A stretch of DNA of 64,000 nt. It comes from Leminorella grimontii ATCC 33999 = DSM 5078 (GTDB lineage: Bacteria > Pseudomonadota > Gammaproteobacteria > Enterobacterales > Enterobacteriaceae). Below are positions 31,101-37,889 of the stretch, in pieces. Position numbers and translations under genes: made by a program. The notes under the pieces are model-generated. The model was not told the DNA's origin. It searched no databases and was given only the letters and a program-made list of their open reading frames with translations. The DNA lies in NCBI RefSeq assembly GCF_000439085.1, contig NZ_AUUA01000001.1:124001-188000 (forward strand), in the 5' to 3' direction. Position 1 is the stretch's first letter. Each line of letters starts with the position of its first letter.

Positions 31101-33720
31101 CGAGGGCACCCTCGGTTTTAGTGAGAACGGCCTGTTTACTGCGGGGAACTATATGACAAACCTGGGTGCGACAACGTCACTGGCGGCGGATTCAAGGCTG
31201 AACGTCAGCGGGTTGTTCGATCACCAAGGGACGCTGGATTTAGTCGCAGGCAATAGCCAGAATGCGATTGACGCCATCAGCGCTGATTTAGGCGTAAATT
31301 CCGCCTTTAACCTGTCGGGCTATAGCGCGCCAGAGACGACCAGCGCTGCACAGTTGGCCTATTCGACCTTTACCGTCATCCATACCGCTGCGCCGGGCAA
31401 TCTGACCGGCGCTTTCCAAACGGTAAATCTCGGCGGGGCGACGAGCCCGGTTGATTACCTGTCCGTCTCGGCGAGCAGCGATACGCAGGACTACCGGATC
31501 GGCCTCGGGCTGAACTGGTACGCTGCGCATACCATCACGCCGACCAACGCCCACGGTGACTTTACGCTGACCGGCGCGAACGAGTTCTTCGATCTGGATG
31601 TGGTGATGGCGGATGAAACCGCCAACGGCGCGGTCTGGGACGGTAAGAGCCTGACCAAGCTCGGCGACGGCACGCTCAAGCTGTCGAAGGCTAATACCTA
31701 TACCGGGGAGACGCGTATTGACGGCGGCGCATTGATGGCCGGACATACCGATATTATCGCTCAAAGCGAGCGCCTGACGATTTCTCAGGGCGCCACGCTG
31801 GATATGAACGACTTCGATCAGTACGTTAACGCGCTGAACGGGGCCGGCAACGTGAAGCTGGGCAGCGCCAGGTTGACGATCAATACGCAGGGCAACGACC
31901 TGTTTAGCGGCGTCATCAGCGGCAGCGGCGAGCTGGAGAAAGTCGGCGGCGGCCAGCTACAGTTAACCTCAGACCAAACCTATAGCGGCGTGACCACCGT
32001 TGCAGACGGTACGCTCCTGTTGGGTAACGGTGGAGAGAAGGGGCTTGTCGATGGCGATATCGATAACGCCGGATTGGTGGTGTTTGACTTCGGCGTTAAC
32101 CGTATTTATAGCCATGCTATCAATGGGGCAGGCGACGTTATGCAACAGGGCGACGGCATCCTGACGCTGACCCAAAGCCACGGCTACACCGGTAAAACGA
32201 CGATCGACGCCGGGGGCATCGTGCTGTTGAACAACGCGCAGCTTAGCGGAACCTCAAACGTTGCCGTCGCGAGCGGCGCGATGTTGGGCGGCTACGGCGG
32301 TGTTGGCGGCGATGTCGACAACCAAGGGCTTCTGGCCGTGGCTGACGCAGCGCTCAATGATGCTAACGCGGCGTCGGGGACCTTTACCGTCGGCGGCCGT
32401 TTAACCAACGGTGGCGAAATTCGTATGGAAAGCGTACGGCCAACCAGCCGACTGGTTGTTAACGGCGACTACGTTGGTAGTAACGGATTACTGACGCTGA
32501 GCACCGTTCTGGAAGGGGATAATGCGGATACCGATCGTCTGGTGGTGTTGGGCAATACGTCGGGCGTAACGCGTGTCGTCGTAAATAACGCCGGCGGCGT
32601 GGGGGCGCAAACCGTTAACGGGATTGAAGTCATCAGCGTCGGCGGCCAGTCGGACGGGCAGTTTACGCTCACTAACCGCGTCGTGGCCGGAGCCTACGAA
32701 TACAGCCTGTATCAGGGGTTGCCAAACGCGATGAACGGCAACTGGTATTTACGTTCGCAGGGCGGCAGTTCAGAGCCGCAGTGGCGGCCTGAAATCGGCG
32801 GCTACCTCGGCAATCAGTCAATCGTTGGCGTGATGCAGACTCAAACTCTGTTTGACCGTAAGGGAACGCAGTTCAAGAGCGCCAACGACAGCGCCTGGGG
32901 GCGGATCGTCACCGGTAGTCAGGACAGCAAAGCGGCTGGTCACCATGTCGATATGAATACTGACTATACGCTGATTCAGGTAGGCGGCGATTTGCTGACG
33001 CTGAGCCTGGGAGACCAAGGGATCAACGTCGGCCTCATGGCGAGCTATGGAGACGCGCAGACGGATTCCACCGGCAACCGCAGCGCTAACGGCGATCGCT
33101 ACAAGGCTAACGGCTCCGTCGATGGCTATAGCCTGGGAATGTATGCGACCTGGTTTGCCGACGCGAAAGAAGAGCGGGGCGCCTACGTAGACAGCTGGTT
33201 ACAACACGGCTGGTACAGCAACAGCGTAAACGGGGAGGGGATGTCCAGCGACAGCTATGATTCTCGCCTGTGGACCGCGTCGCTGGAAAGCGGCTATATC
33301 TGGGCAATGAATGAAGACAAGTTCTCCCAGTGGAGCCTGGCGCCGCAGGCGCAGGTCGTCTATAGCCACTATTCTGCCGATTCGCTAACGGACGTCAGCG
33401 GTACTGAGATAAGCAACCAGAAAGGCGAGTCCTGGACGGTGCGCGTCGGTAGCCGCGTGATGGGCCGCTTAACCGCCGGTGATTCGCTGTTCCACCCTTA
33501 CGCCGAGCTTAACTGGCTGTATAACCGACAGCCGGCTTCTGTGGCGTTTGACGGCGAGAATGTCCAGATGAACGCGCCGAAAAACCGTGCGGAAGTGAAG
33601 GTTGGCGTGCAGAGCGAGTTTGACAGCCGCTGGAGCACGTGGATTCACTTTGATGCTCAAACGGGTGCAGATGACTACCGCCAGTACAGCGGCGGCATAA
33701 GCGTTCGCTACAGCTGGTAG
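22162..33720 (+). CDS. giant repeat-rich autotransporter adhesin-like protein (type Va secretion)
   Basis: 3852 residues. Residues 1-39 form a long signal peptide: basic N-terminus, hydrophobic core AIIIAFPMLAIGMGI, cleavage near SHA-AV. Residues about 200-420 contain repeated GGA(I/V) and FxxN motifs. Residues about 600-1650 carry many passenger-associated repeats of the form LTLTGxNxYSGxTTVxxGTL. Residues 1649-3108 are four ~365-residue tandem repeats. Residues ~3540-3852 are the C-terminal beta-barrel (AWGRIVTGSQ, conserved trimeric-strand pattern) ending in the aromatic-terminated strand SVRYSW. One uninterrupted frame, so probably expressed. Likely surface-displayed beta-helix used for adhesion, aggregation or biofilm; ligand unknown. 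Stands alone with its own terminator. No protease or catalytic motif seen. Confidence 0.93.
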   Translation: MMKKQYGRHNHGSSLNRLTKAIIIAFPMLAIGMGISHAAVPLNAGQDVAAAGLSLGNYDLLLNGNVTWNSVFNVNSAAKSNISIDGNACTIVIGNSNTQRLLNITQAATSININNAVITSGSFTGPRNGLILINANNATLNLNLENTAFKNIGPTDSGTYASADYGPILNTRGSSNSVMNISAGTAGVLFQGNHGLADQPGAVGLYSTNAMNFTGKVTFDSNWTANYGGAITVYEANGSKLTFADETNFINNHSAVFGGAIDYWGGASDTNFNGKTLFQGNYVYGSPSTSSDYPAHVTDQHSRGGAINLGYNAAGASGLNLNFNGETQFIGNFVVEAKSAKNALGGAVSAYGNGTNRLYFMNFNGPTTFDGNYVYSTAANGYGYGGAIYYDAGSTANLTLGPGSRLINNYAKTLGGAIYLQTGNINLSADGGDIVLQNNYQNAFFTDPGNGFFKPVSGTGDPNAVYLGGTGSLNLYASEGYAIRFYDPIASAASASITVNKTGDGEAIFYGNNDAIHNSLITTNTTVSAGAFSLVDRVIYGDKTKGVFTVASGGTVSGNNGSTLRANLVSVNGGTIAASGGIFNLDVGSGVTVTAGQFSGYGAIAAPLISLGASGNISRGNADSGQELILDAVLTGAGGLNNVGDGTLTLTKVNAYTGATTVSAGTLKAGNTNVIQTSSGLTVNGGAFDLSGFNQTVSSLAGLGGQVITTGGSQLTVNGAVNTTYAGAIVGNGRLSKQGSGVLTLTGSSSVNEVEALAGGLTIGGGSVVVQNAATVNNGAALTVSSAGSLTADALSVGASSGSSSMAASGGSVLQTKQVSIGKSGASGTVTLSASRWENEGGSFIVGDAGVGSLSVNTGANLSHDGVLNVGSGSAGSGTLTVDGANTLVQVSDLVLGSTDGAVGQLRLAGSAVLQTESMTRQSSASSVDFSGGTLRAASDNNSFIDGFTSGSLVLNSGGVTLDSNGFTIATSNIFSGSGGLNKAGVGTLTLTGLNAYSGLTYVTGGTLRLTDSGALGSGNVTIDAGAELFIDTPTGGSYAFNKLLSGSGLLHVDLSSITDGFSFGSGVGNGFSGVVQLGNSLFTLAGTGTSALTNATLQLDAGNTTDVGAGVQAIGGLNLNGGLLRFNNFASGGVISTQTLALNSGTVAIDPDAIVDSTGNLLVQDEGQNVYLVNAGSVSGSASNLTLTNLSGGEVADSANVIQGGELVAVGDYGFSLNSDSAGLYAHYALTQLNLQSGKTLTLSGDTATPSGANELHAKLIGDGGLLVNATNTITLNNTGNIYTGLTTVGSGTLALGANGALGQTSGLDIQSGATVDLNGYSQTVGGLSGAGSLNVNAGQLTTAGSGTFGGVISGTGALTVSGGLLTLTGGNTYSGNTTVASGATLQVGNGGTSGSYVGNILNNGEVIFNRSNTSSYLASIGGSGKVTKSGSGALTLSGASDYAGGTTIESGRIIATHGQTLGSGDVDNASGAVLELNFDADDTFDNVLSGAGELIKSGDGNATLTATGSSQGIVSVESGTLTVAQNVAFNAENVYTGDDATLALSSGATLSLSDTLTQGPSSTLDIALGGTTPVITANEATIGGTLKVSGLSLGATPAKASLLAESDVTLIHTTQGIVGDFDQYDFSGASSSVDYLRLTGKLANGALDYNVGFGLNWLAGTTLGNGIFTLTNAADVFELDVALGNQSVSATGWDGKSLTKAGSGQLILSAVNGYTGDTRVQGGTLKTTVNNAFVNSANVSVSSGATLNLNNTAQQANNLSGAGDVQLGSGTLTVNSTSDSTFSGQVNGGGRLIKIGTAALTLSGNSDYAGGTSISAGRLIATSAAALGGGVISNGMNGTLQLDFSGSGMLTNWLIGSGALVKTGGGAAMLTSSGSSQGAVSVDAGTLTFAQNGAFNANSLATKSGATTGIAADATLELGGSLVQNSGATLNVAIGSAQPAIAADSAQLAGNLNVTGFSGSEPARASQLLNEAFTVIHTTNGITGDFSQVDLGGASSRVDYLKVSGGLANGGLDYNVGFGLTWLAGTTLGNGVFTLTNAADVFELDVALSNQSVSATGWDGKSLTKAGSGQLILSAVNGYTGDTQVQGGMLKTTVNNAFVSSANVSVSSGATLNLNNTAQQANNLSGAGSVQLGSGTLTVNSTSDSAFSGQISGGGQLIKTGTGALTLSGNNGYSGGTAINVGKLIATSASALGGGSVNNGANGTLQLDFANDGMLVNRLSGTGALVKTGAGNAALTSANSSQGAVSVNAGSLTFAQGGAFNADSLTTKSGATTAIAADATLILNGALTQNGGATLNVAIGSAQPAIVADSAQIAGTLNVTGFSGSEPAKASLLLGELFTVLHTANGITGDFSPVDLGGASSRVDYLTMSGGLANGGLDYNVGFGLTWLAGATLGNGNFTLANATDAFELDVALSDQSASATGWDGKSLTKAGSGQLVLSVVNGYTGDTRVQGGELKTTVNNAFVNSANVLVNSGATLNLNGTAQQANNLSGAGGVSLGNGALTVNSVSDSTFSGQISGDGQLIKTGTGSLTLSGNNGYAGGTAINIGKLIATSASALGGGSVNNGANGTLQLDFVGDGTLANRLSGVGALVKTGAGSATLTSTGSSQGAVSAEAGALAFAQIGAFNADSLTTKSGATTAIAADATLELNGSLSQQSGSTLEMTLGSAQPVIAANAASLTGELKIVGIDFNLGNTPTKASEMPNTRFTLIQTTNGITGDFDAVDLNGAASNVDFLTVDASKSADGLSYHAGLGLTWIAGNTLGHGVFTLAAQAAFDLDVALSDQGVSATGWDGKTMNKQGQGTLTVSAAQNYTGDTRVNGGVLKTAIADAFTQSANVIVANAATLNLDGFSQRLNNLSGSGSILLGNGNLTVNSLTDSAFDGAISGNGQLVKTGAQNFTLTGVNFYSGGTAVSQGRLIATQSQSIGTGNVNNNAELELAFSGNGTVNNALSGSGALIKSGSGTASLTASGSSQGSVTVSEGTLGFSENGLFTAGNYMTNLGATTSLAADSRLNVSGLFDHQGTLDLVAGNSQNAIDAISADLGVNSAFNLSGYSAPETTSAAQLAYSTFTVIHTAAPGNLTGAFQTVNLGGATSPVDYLSVSASSDTQDYRIGLGLNWYAAHTITPTNAHGDFTLTGANEFFDLDVVMADETANGAVWDGKSLTKLGDGTLKLSKANTYTGETRIDGGALMAGHTDIIAQSERLTISQGATLDMNDFDQYVNALNGAGNVKLGSARLTINTQGNDLFSGVISGSGELEKVGGGQLQLTSDQTYSGVTTVADGTLLLGNGGEKGLVDGDIDNAGLVVFDFGVNRIYSHAINGAGDVMQQGDGILTLTQSHGYTGKTTIDAGGIVLLNNAQLSGTSNVAVASGAMLGGYGGVGGDVDNQGLLAVADAALNDANAASGTFTVGGRLTNGGEIRMESVRPTSRLVVNGDYVGSNGLLTLSTVLEGDNADTDRLVVLGNTSGVTRVVVNNAGGVGAQTVNGIEVISVGGQSDGQFTLTNRVVAGAYEYSLYQGLPNAMNGNWYLRSQGGSSEPQWRPEIGGYLGNQSIVGVMQTQTLFDRKGTQFKSANDSAWGRIVTGSQDSKAAGHHVDMNTDYTLIQVGGDLLTLSLGDQGINVGLMASYGDAQTDSTGNRSANGDRYKANGSVDGYSLGMYATWFADAKEERGAYVDSWLQHGWYSNSVNGEGMSSDSYDSRLWTASLESGYIWAMNEDKFSQWSLAPQAQVVYSHYSADSLTDVSGTEISNQKGESWTVRVGSRVMGRLTAGDSLFHPYAELNWLYNRQPASVAFDGENVQMNAPKNRAEVKVGVQSEFDSRWSTWIHFDAQTGADDYRQYSGGISVRYSW
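23069..23075 (+). repeat. G7 homopolymer inside the autotransporter ORF
   Basis: Seven consecutive G residues in the codons for RGGAI, near residue 303. A one-base slip would truncate the protein early. Currently in the ON frame. Confidence 0.7.
27106..31485 (+). repeat. four tandem ~1.1-kb repeats in the autotransporter passenger
   Basis: Units start at matching sites (CTGGACTACAACGTC or its variant): 27106, 28201, 29296, 30400, with the array ending about 31485. Periods are 1095, 1095, 1104 and ~1086 bp. Units 1-3 share long identical DNA stretches, for example around the codons for SATGWDGKSLTKAGSGQL; unit 4 is clearly more diverged, and a weaker related half-unit precedes unit 1 from about 26460. 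Each unit encodes one PATR-like strand block, an ATSA(S)ALGGG block and a VDYL...GLDYNVGFGL block. Confidence 0.92.
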
Positions 33721-33730
33721 TGCGCGTTAA

Positions 33731-33764
33731 AAGCGGCGCCTCTCTAAGAGGGCGCCGTTTTTTA
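33731..33764. terminator. bidirectional terminator after the autotransporter
   Basis: CGGCGCC / GGCGCCG stem with ten-base loop, A-rich on the left and TTTTTTAT on the right. It separates the convergent autotransporter and EamA genes. Confidence 0.85.
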
Positions 33765-33765
33765 T

Positions 33766-34194
33766 TTATCCTAGCGCAACCAGCAGTGCGCCGATGGCAA
33801 TCATGCCGATGCCTATCCCCGCGTACAGCGACACCTTCTCTCCAAACAAAATAACCGCCAGGATAACGGCGAATACGACGCTGAGCTTATCTATGGGCGC
33901 TACTTGGGAAACGGTGCCGTATTTGATGGCCATAAAGTAGAAAAGCCAGGAAAGCGCGCCAGCGACCCCGCTGAGCACAATAAAAAGCAGCGCTTTTCTG
34001 TCAGCCATAATGTCATTAATTAGCGAAGTCTTTCCCTGCGCCACCACCACGCCAATGAGAAAGACGGCCATCACCACTGAGCGAACCGCAGTGGCCGTAT
34101 TGGCATCCAGATGCTGCAGGCCTATCTTGCCGAAAATAGCGACCATTGCCGCGGCCAGGGCAGAAAGCAGCGCGTAAATCAGCCAGGTGCTCAT
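33766..34194 (-). CDS. half-size EamA/DMT-family membrane protein
   Basis: 142 residues, almost entirely hydrophobic, with about five predicted helices. The sequence matches the single-EamA-domain proteins (COG2510 type): opening AAMVAIFGKIGL, central LSWLFYFMAIKYGTVSQVAPIDKLSVV and closing LFGEKVSLYAGIG. Half-size members are expected to work as dimers; substrate unknown. Alone in its operon, convergent with the autotransporter. Confidence 0.85.
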   Translation of the reverse strand: MSTWLIYALLSALAAAMVAIFGKIGLQHLDANTATAVRSVVMAVFLIGVVVAQGKTSLINDIMADRKALLFIVLSGVAGALSWLFYFMAIKYGTVSQVAPIDKLSVVFAVILAVILFGEKVSLYAGIGIGMIAIGALLVALG

Positions 34195-34386
34195 ATCTTT
34201 CCTTGTACGATCTTAATAAATAATAATTGATATTACGACTTATTCTCATTAATGAAAAATTCTTTGGAGGCGTTGCGCACTTTTCTTTTATGGCTCTGGC
34301 TGGCTGACCTTTAGATAACTATGTTACTCAAACGGGTAACGTTTAGATAAGCCGCCGACGATAGCGGCAGGGAGAAGAAGGGAACC

Positions 34387-34560
34387 ATGGCGTTAAGTGA
34401 CGATAGTAGGGAGCCGATGGCGCTGCTTGCCGTTTATCAACAGCTGCATAACGCAACGCTGCTGGCGGCGCTCAGGGGAATGGATGAAGTTAACCGCAGC
34501 TATACGGTTAGCCAAAGGGAAGCGCTGGCGACGGAGCATCTGTCATGCCAAGAGCCATAG
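34387..34560 (+). CDS. small protein of unknown function, upstream partner
   Basis: 57 residues, starts MALSDDSREPMALLAVYQQL. Good RBS (AGAAGAAGGGAACC before ATG). Amphipathic helical middle (LLAVYQQLHNATLLAALRGM), no transmembrane segment. Its last five codons overlap the start of the next ORF by 16 bp, a coupling that supports translation of both. Not recognised. A two-gene toxin-antitoxin-like layout is possible by size and overlap only. Confidence 0.5.
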   Translation: MALSDDSREPMALLAVYQQLHNATLLAALRGMDEVNRSYTVSQREALATEHLSCQEP

Positions 34561-34940
34561 CGCGTTATTCCCGTCAGGCGCTTGAAGAGTGCGACTATCA
34601 CTTTTACTACACGCATCAGTTTTTGCGCATGATGTCTGAGGCGGCCAACCGCTCCGACATTACGCGAAGCTGGGTTCGGCGGAAGATTTTATCGGATATT
34701 GGCCGCTACCCCTGCCGGGGGCGGCTGCTTCTCAATCGAACGGCGACCAGCAGCGACAACCAGCGCCTAAGGTGGCAGCTGGCTCAGCGCTTTGAGTGCC
34801 CGGAGCTTAGAGAGCTGTGCGACGACGGCTGGCTTATTCTTTATCTCAATCGCCTGCCGTCTATTTATCTGTTGGCGCTGATCCCGCTTTCCGTTCCGGG
34901 CGCTTCTGGTTTGGAGGAGGTGTGGCAGACGGCAGACTAG
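34545..34940 (+). CDS. protein of unknown function, downstream partner
   Basis: 131 residues, basic N-terminal half (RAIARYSRQALEECDYHFYY, SWVRRKILSDIGRYPCRGRL) and a hydrophobic C-terminal segment LPSIYLLALIPLSVPGASG. Composition resembles backbone genes. It overlaps the 57-residue ORF and ends about 100 bp before ybgI. I do not recognise the family. Possible alternatives: membrane-associated small protein or toxin of a pair. Confidence 0.5.
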   Translation: MPRAIARYSRQALEECDYHFYYTHQFLRMMSEAANRSDITRSWVRRKILSDIGRYPCRGRLLLNRTATSSDNQRLRWQLAQRFECPELRELCDDGWLILYLNRLPSIYLLALIPLSVPGASGLEEVWQTAD

Positions 34941-35040
34941 GGGCATGCGGCGGTATTTTTTTGTTATACTCGCCTTTCGTTGGTTATACGGCCTGGGCCA
35001 CGGGGCTTGGCCGCTCGCCCCTATTTTTGCAGGAATCGCT

Positions 35041-35799
35041 ATGCTGAATGTTGAACTGGAAACGTTGATTAATGATGAGTTGAAAACTCGCCGCTTTCGC
35101 GACTATGCGCCTAACGGGCTACAGGTTCAGGGGCGTTCGGAAATAAAACGCATCGTGACCGGCGTCACCGCCTGTCAGGCTTTGCTTGACGCTGCGGTAG
35201 AAAAGGGCGCGGATGCGGTTCTCGTTCACCACGGCTATTTTTGGAAAAACGACGAACCGGTGATTACCGGTATGCTGCACCGTCGCCTGAAAACGCTGAT
35301 GACGCACGACATCAACCTTTATGGCTACCATTTGCCGCTGGATGCACATCCAACGATGGGCAACAACGCGCTCTTGGGCAAGTTGCTTGGCATTGAAGAC
35401 GGAGAGGCGCTGGAACCTGAAGCGTCGGACTGCTTTATCTGGCAGGGCGAATTTTCTACCGATCTGAGCGGCGAAGCGCTGGCCGAACGTATAACAGAAC
35501 GCCTTGGCCGCACGCCGCTTTACTGCGGCGACGGCGCGCCGAAAAGCATTCGCCGCGTTGCCTGGTGTACCGGCGGCGGGCAGGACTATATAACAACCGC
35601 TGCCGAGCGCGGGTTTGACGCCTTTATCACCGGCGAGGTTTCCGAACGGACGATACACATCGCCAGGGAAATGGGGATTCACTTCTATTCTGCCGGGCAC
35701 CACGCGACCGAGCGCTATGGAATCAAAGCGCTGGGAGAGTGGCTGGCGCAGCGGCATCAGTTTGACGTGACCTTTGTGGATATTGATAATCCGGTTTAA
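35041..35799 (+). CDS. ybgI: NIF3/DUF34-family metal-binding protein YbgI
   Basis: 252 residues from ATG 35041 ([14 protein letters not shown]), matching E. coli YbgI (247). The frame extends 32 codons further upstream, but that part is not conserved. Dinuclear metal site: [23 protein letters not shown] and GHHATER. Annotated elsewhere as GTP cyclohydrolase-like or possible hydrolase; activity unproven. TTGTTATACT at about 34962 is a likely -10 region. In E. coli it heads ybgI-pxpBCA-nei; here nei follows directly. Confidence 0.94.
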   Translation: MLNVELETLINDELKTRRFRDYAPNGLQVQGRSEIKRIVTGVTACQALLDAAVEKGADAVLVHHGYFWKNDEPVITGMLHRRLKTLMTHDINLYGYHLPLDAHPTMGNNALLGKLLGIEDGEALEPEASDCFIWQGEFSTDLSGEALAERITERLGRTPLYCGDGAPKSIRRVAWCTGGGQDYITTAAERGFDAFITGEVSERTIHIAREMGIHFYSAGHHATERYGIKALGEWLAQRHQFDVTFVDIDNPV

Positions 35800-35825
35800 C
35801 CGTTTTTATCAATGAGGGAGTCAAC

Positions 35826-36617
35826 ATGCCGGAAGGACCTGAAATCCGCCGCGCGGCGGACACGCTGGTTAATGCAATTGAGGGAGATACGTTAACCAAC
35901 GTATGGTTTGCGTTTCCTGCGCTTAAGCCCTATGAGCACCAGCTCGTAGGGCAGAAGATAGATGAAATCGAAACGCGAGGAAAGGCGCTGCTGACCCACT
36001 TCTCTAACGGGTTGAGCATGTATAGCCACAACCAGCTTTACGGCGTCTGGAAGGTAGTGAAGTCCGGCGAGCGCCCGGAAACCAAGCGAGAGCTTCGCGT
36101 TGCGCTGGAGTCCAGAAAGCAGGGGATCCTGCTGTACAGCGCGTCCGACATTGAGGTTGCGCCGAGAGACGTTATCCTTCAACACCCCTTTTTGCAGCGC
36201 ATCGGTCCTGACGTGCTGAATCCTTCTCTAACCTGGCAAAGCGTGCGTGAGCGCCTGCTGTCAAAAGGCTTTCGCCAGCGTCAGCTGGGAGGCATGCTGC
36301 TCGATCAGGCTTTTTTAGCCGGATTGGGTAACTATCTCCGGGCCGAAATACTGTGGGATGCGATGCTTCTACCTTCTCATAAGCCATCGGGTCTGACGGA
36401 AGATGCGCTCACGGCATTGGCAAAATCGCTTCTGGCTATTCCCCGGTTGTCTTACCACACGAGAGGGGAGGCTAACCCGGCGCATCATCACGGCGCGCTG
36501 TTTCGGTTTCACGTCTTCGCCAAAGAGGGGCAGCCCTGCGAACGGTGCGGTACGGAGATCGTTAAATGCGCGCTGTCGTCTCGGCCGTTTTTTTATTGCC
36601 CGGGTTGCCAGCGTTAG
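35826..36617 (+). CDS. nei: endonuclease VIII
   Basis: DNA glycosylase/AP lyase removing oxidised pyrimidines. 263 residues, same as E. coli Nei. Catalytic Pro2-Glu3 in [11 protein letters not shown], conserved Lys in [12 protein letters not shown]2TH region [12 protein letters not shown], and C-terminal zinc finger [11 protein letters not shown]...CPGCQR. 26 bp behind ybgI; the pyroglutamate/5-oxoprolinase genes pxpB, pxpC and pxpA that normally lie between are missing. Confidence 0.97.
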   Translation: MPEGPEIRRAADTLVNAIEGDTLTNVWFAFPALKPYEHQLVGQKIDEIETRGKALLTHFSNGLSMYSHNQLYGVWKVVKSGERPETKRELRVALESRKQGILLYSASDIEVAPRDVILQHPFLQRIGPDVLNPSLTWQSVRERLLSKGFRQRQLGGMLLDQAFLAGLGNYLRAEILWDAMLLPSHKPSGLTEDALTALAKSLLAIPRLSYHTRGEANPAHHHGALFRFHVFAKEGQPCERCGTEIVKCALSSRPFFYCPGCQR

Positions 36618-36679
36618 GTCGCCCGTTTATTTAGGTCAACTCGGAATGAAACCAAGGCATACAATAGCTATAGGCATGA

Positions 36680-37288
36680 GTGATGGAGCAATCACTAAAA
36701 TTGGCAAATAATTTTTCATTAAATGATATTAATTTCAGTGGATTCAGCGCATCAGAAAGCTGGGCGGGATATTTTGAGATAAATAAGGGCTTTTCATTTT
36801 CATTAATTGAAGAAGCAATATCTTTGTTTGAAGGCTTTTTTAAAGAAAAAGATGAAAAAATAATGGTTCTCACCGCCTTATCTTTTGACGACCGGAAAGA
36901 AGACGATGAGGAAACCATTAGAAAATATCATTCTCTGTATGAACAAATGAAAGGTAAGCGATTACTCTTGCCAATGACCGAACCTTATGAAGACTATCTT
37001 TACGGAGACTCTGTTCTACCCGCCGATTCTCTTAGCATTAGCTTTATCAAAAATGATTTTGTAGAGATGTCAAAATTGATGATGTGTCATGCGGGAGTGA
37101 TAGGTGAAGTGTGTTTTTATATTAATCCATCATTGAATATCGCCGTATATCCTCATGATGATGTAGGCTTTGGATGTATTGGACTTAACTCGGAAAAAAG
37201 TTCGTGTCAGGAGTTTCTACATTATTGTTCTAAAAGTAAGAATTTCAATGTGTTCATAAATAATGGTGAGGGTTTAATCAAGATATAG
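36680..37288 (+). CDS. unknown protein, AT-rich, possibly an orphan immunity-type protein
   Basis: 202 residues starting at GTG (36680), with ATG as second codon (36683) an equally good start; RBS is weak. Acidic, soluble, no signal peptide (EEAISLFEGFFKEKDEK, YHSLYEQMKGKRLLLP, FYINPSLNIAVYPHDD). Base composition is clearly AT-richer than nei, and it is followed 4 bp later by a broken gene resembling small immunity proteins of Rhs/CDI loci. No toxin gene is in the window. Family not recognised; the immunity idea is an inference from look and context. Confidence 0.6.
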   Translation: MMEQSLKLANNFSLNDINFSGFSASESWAGYFEINKGFSFSLIEEAISLFEGFFKEKDEKIMVLTALSFDDRKEDDEETIRKYHSLYEQMKGKRLLLPMTEPYEDYLYGDSVLPADSLSISFIKNDFVEMSKLMMCHAGVIGEVCFYINPSLNIAVYPHDDVGFGCIGLNSEKSSCQEFLHYCSKSKNFNVFINNGEGLIKI

Positions 37289-37292
37289 GTGT

Positions 37293-37580
37293 ATGGAAAT
37301 AAAAATTGGCACTGTAGGGGAGATTATTGCTGGTGATGAGTGTGGGTAGTACGTCAAGGTATTGGATTATTCTGAAAATACCGGTGGTTTTCTTGTGCTC
37401 ATTTCTGAACAGTCTGATTTTTCGAACGGTTTTGACTGTTGGGTTGAAAGTCTAGATGCACTTCAAAGTTATTTCTTACAATCTCAATGGATTGTGAAAC
37501 GGCGTCATATGCAGGGTAACTCCATATATCATGAAAAATTAGCGGCAAACCGAAAATCTTTCTTGTCAGATATGCCATGA
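37293..37580 (+). pseudogene. small gene interrupted by an in-frame TAG (immunity-like)
   Basis: ATG at 37293 opens MEIKIGTVGEIIAGDECG, then TAG at 37347-37349, then the same frame continues YVKVLDYSENTGGFLVLISE to a TGA at 37578-37580. Reading through would give a 95-residue protein. A TGG-to-TAG change (Trp to stop) is the simplest explanation, since a Trp would fit between ECG and YVKV. Downstream of the previous gene by 4 bp, so once an operon. Resembles short immunity proteins by general look only. Re-initiation at ATG 37362 is possible. Confidence 0.7.
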
Positions 37581-37889
37581 ACATCAACCTAGATGTATTG
37601 CATGCTTATATGCTAATTAAACGTTGAAAAATGCCGTATGGTTTTTCTAGCTATCATGAAGAATATGCTCATTATATAATTTTATTTATCAATAGGTTAT
37701 ATTTTATTTGTGTTCATTGACAGGGGTAAAAAATTTAAAATTAGACATTGATCAATATTTTTGTCTTTATTGGTCATTATAATGACCTTGAATGCCTTGC
37801 GATGTGCGAGTAATTTATCTATTGATATTTAAGTCTTTTATACGGGCGGCGGTGTAGTGTCATCTACATGCCAGCAAGAGGAAACCTAC
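37581..37889. promoter_or_regulatory. AT-rich control region before the membrane-protein unit
   Basis: About 310 bp without a gene. Contains TTGATCAA (37748-37755) and the perfect palindrome GGTCATTATAATGACC (listed separately), roughly 100 bp before the first coding start. No terminator with a clear T-tract was seen after the broken gene. Confidence 0.6.
37772..37787. promoter_or_regulatory. palindromic operator, copy 1
   Basis: GGTCATTATAATGACC, a perfect 16-bp palindrome. Its core GTCATTATAATGAC recurs exactly in front of the dmsA-like gene (39815-39838). Likely site for one shared regulator. Confidence 0.7.

Noticed and set aside
27106-31485. The regular repeat array as a CRISPR or DNA-level satellite
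   Set aside because: Units are about 1.1 kb, in frame (multiples of 3) and coding throughout; no 25-40 bp repeat-spacer pattern exists anywhere in the window.
34945-35040. 32-codon upstream extension of ybgI
   Set aside because: It reads through the likely promoter (TTGTTATACT) and is not part of the known YbgI N-terminus.
37748-37755. TTGATCAA as an FNR box
   Set aside because: FNR needs TTGAT-N4-ATCAA; this is a spacer-less 8-mer and too short to count.
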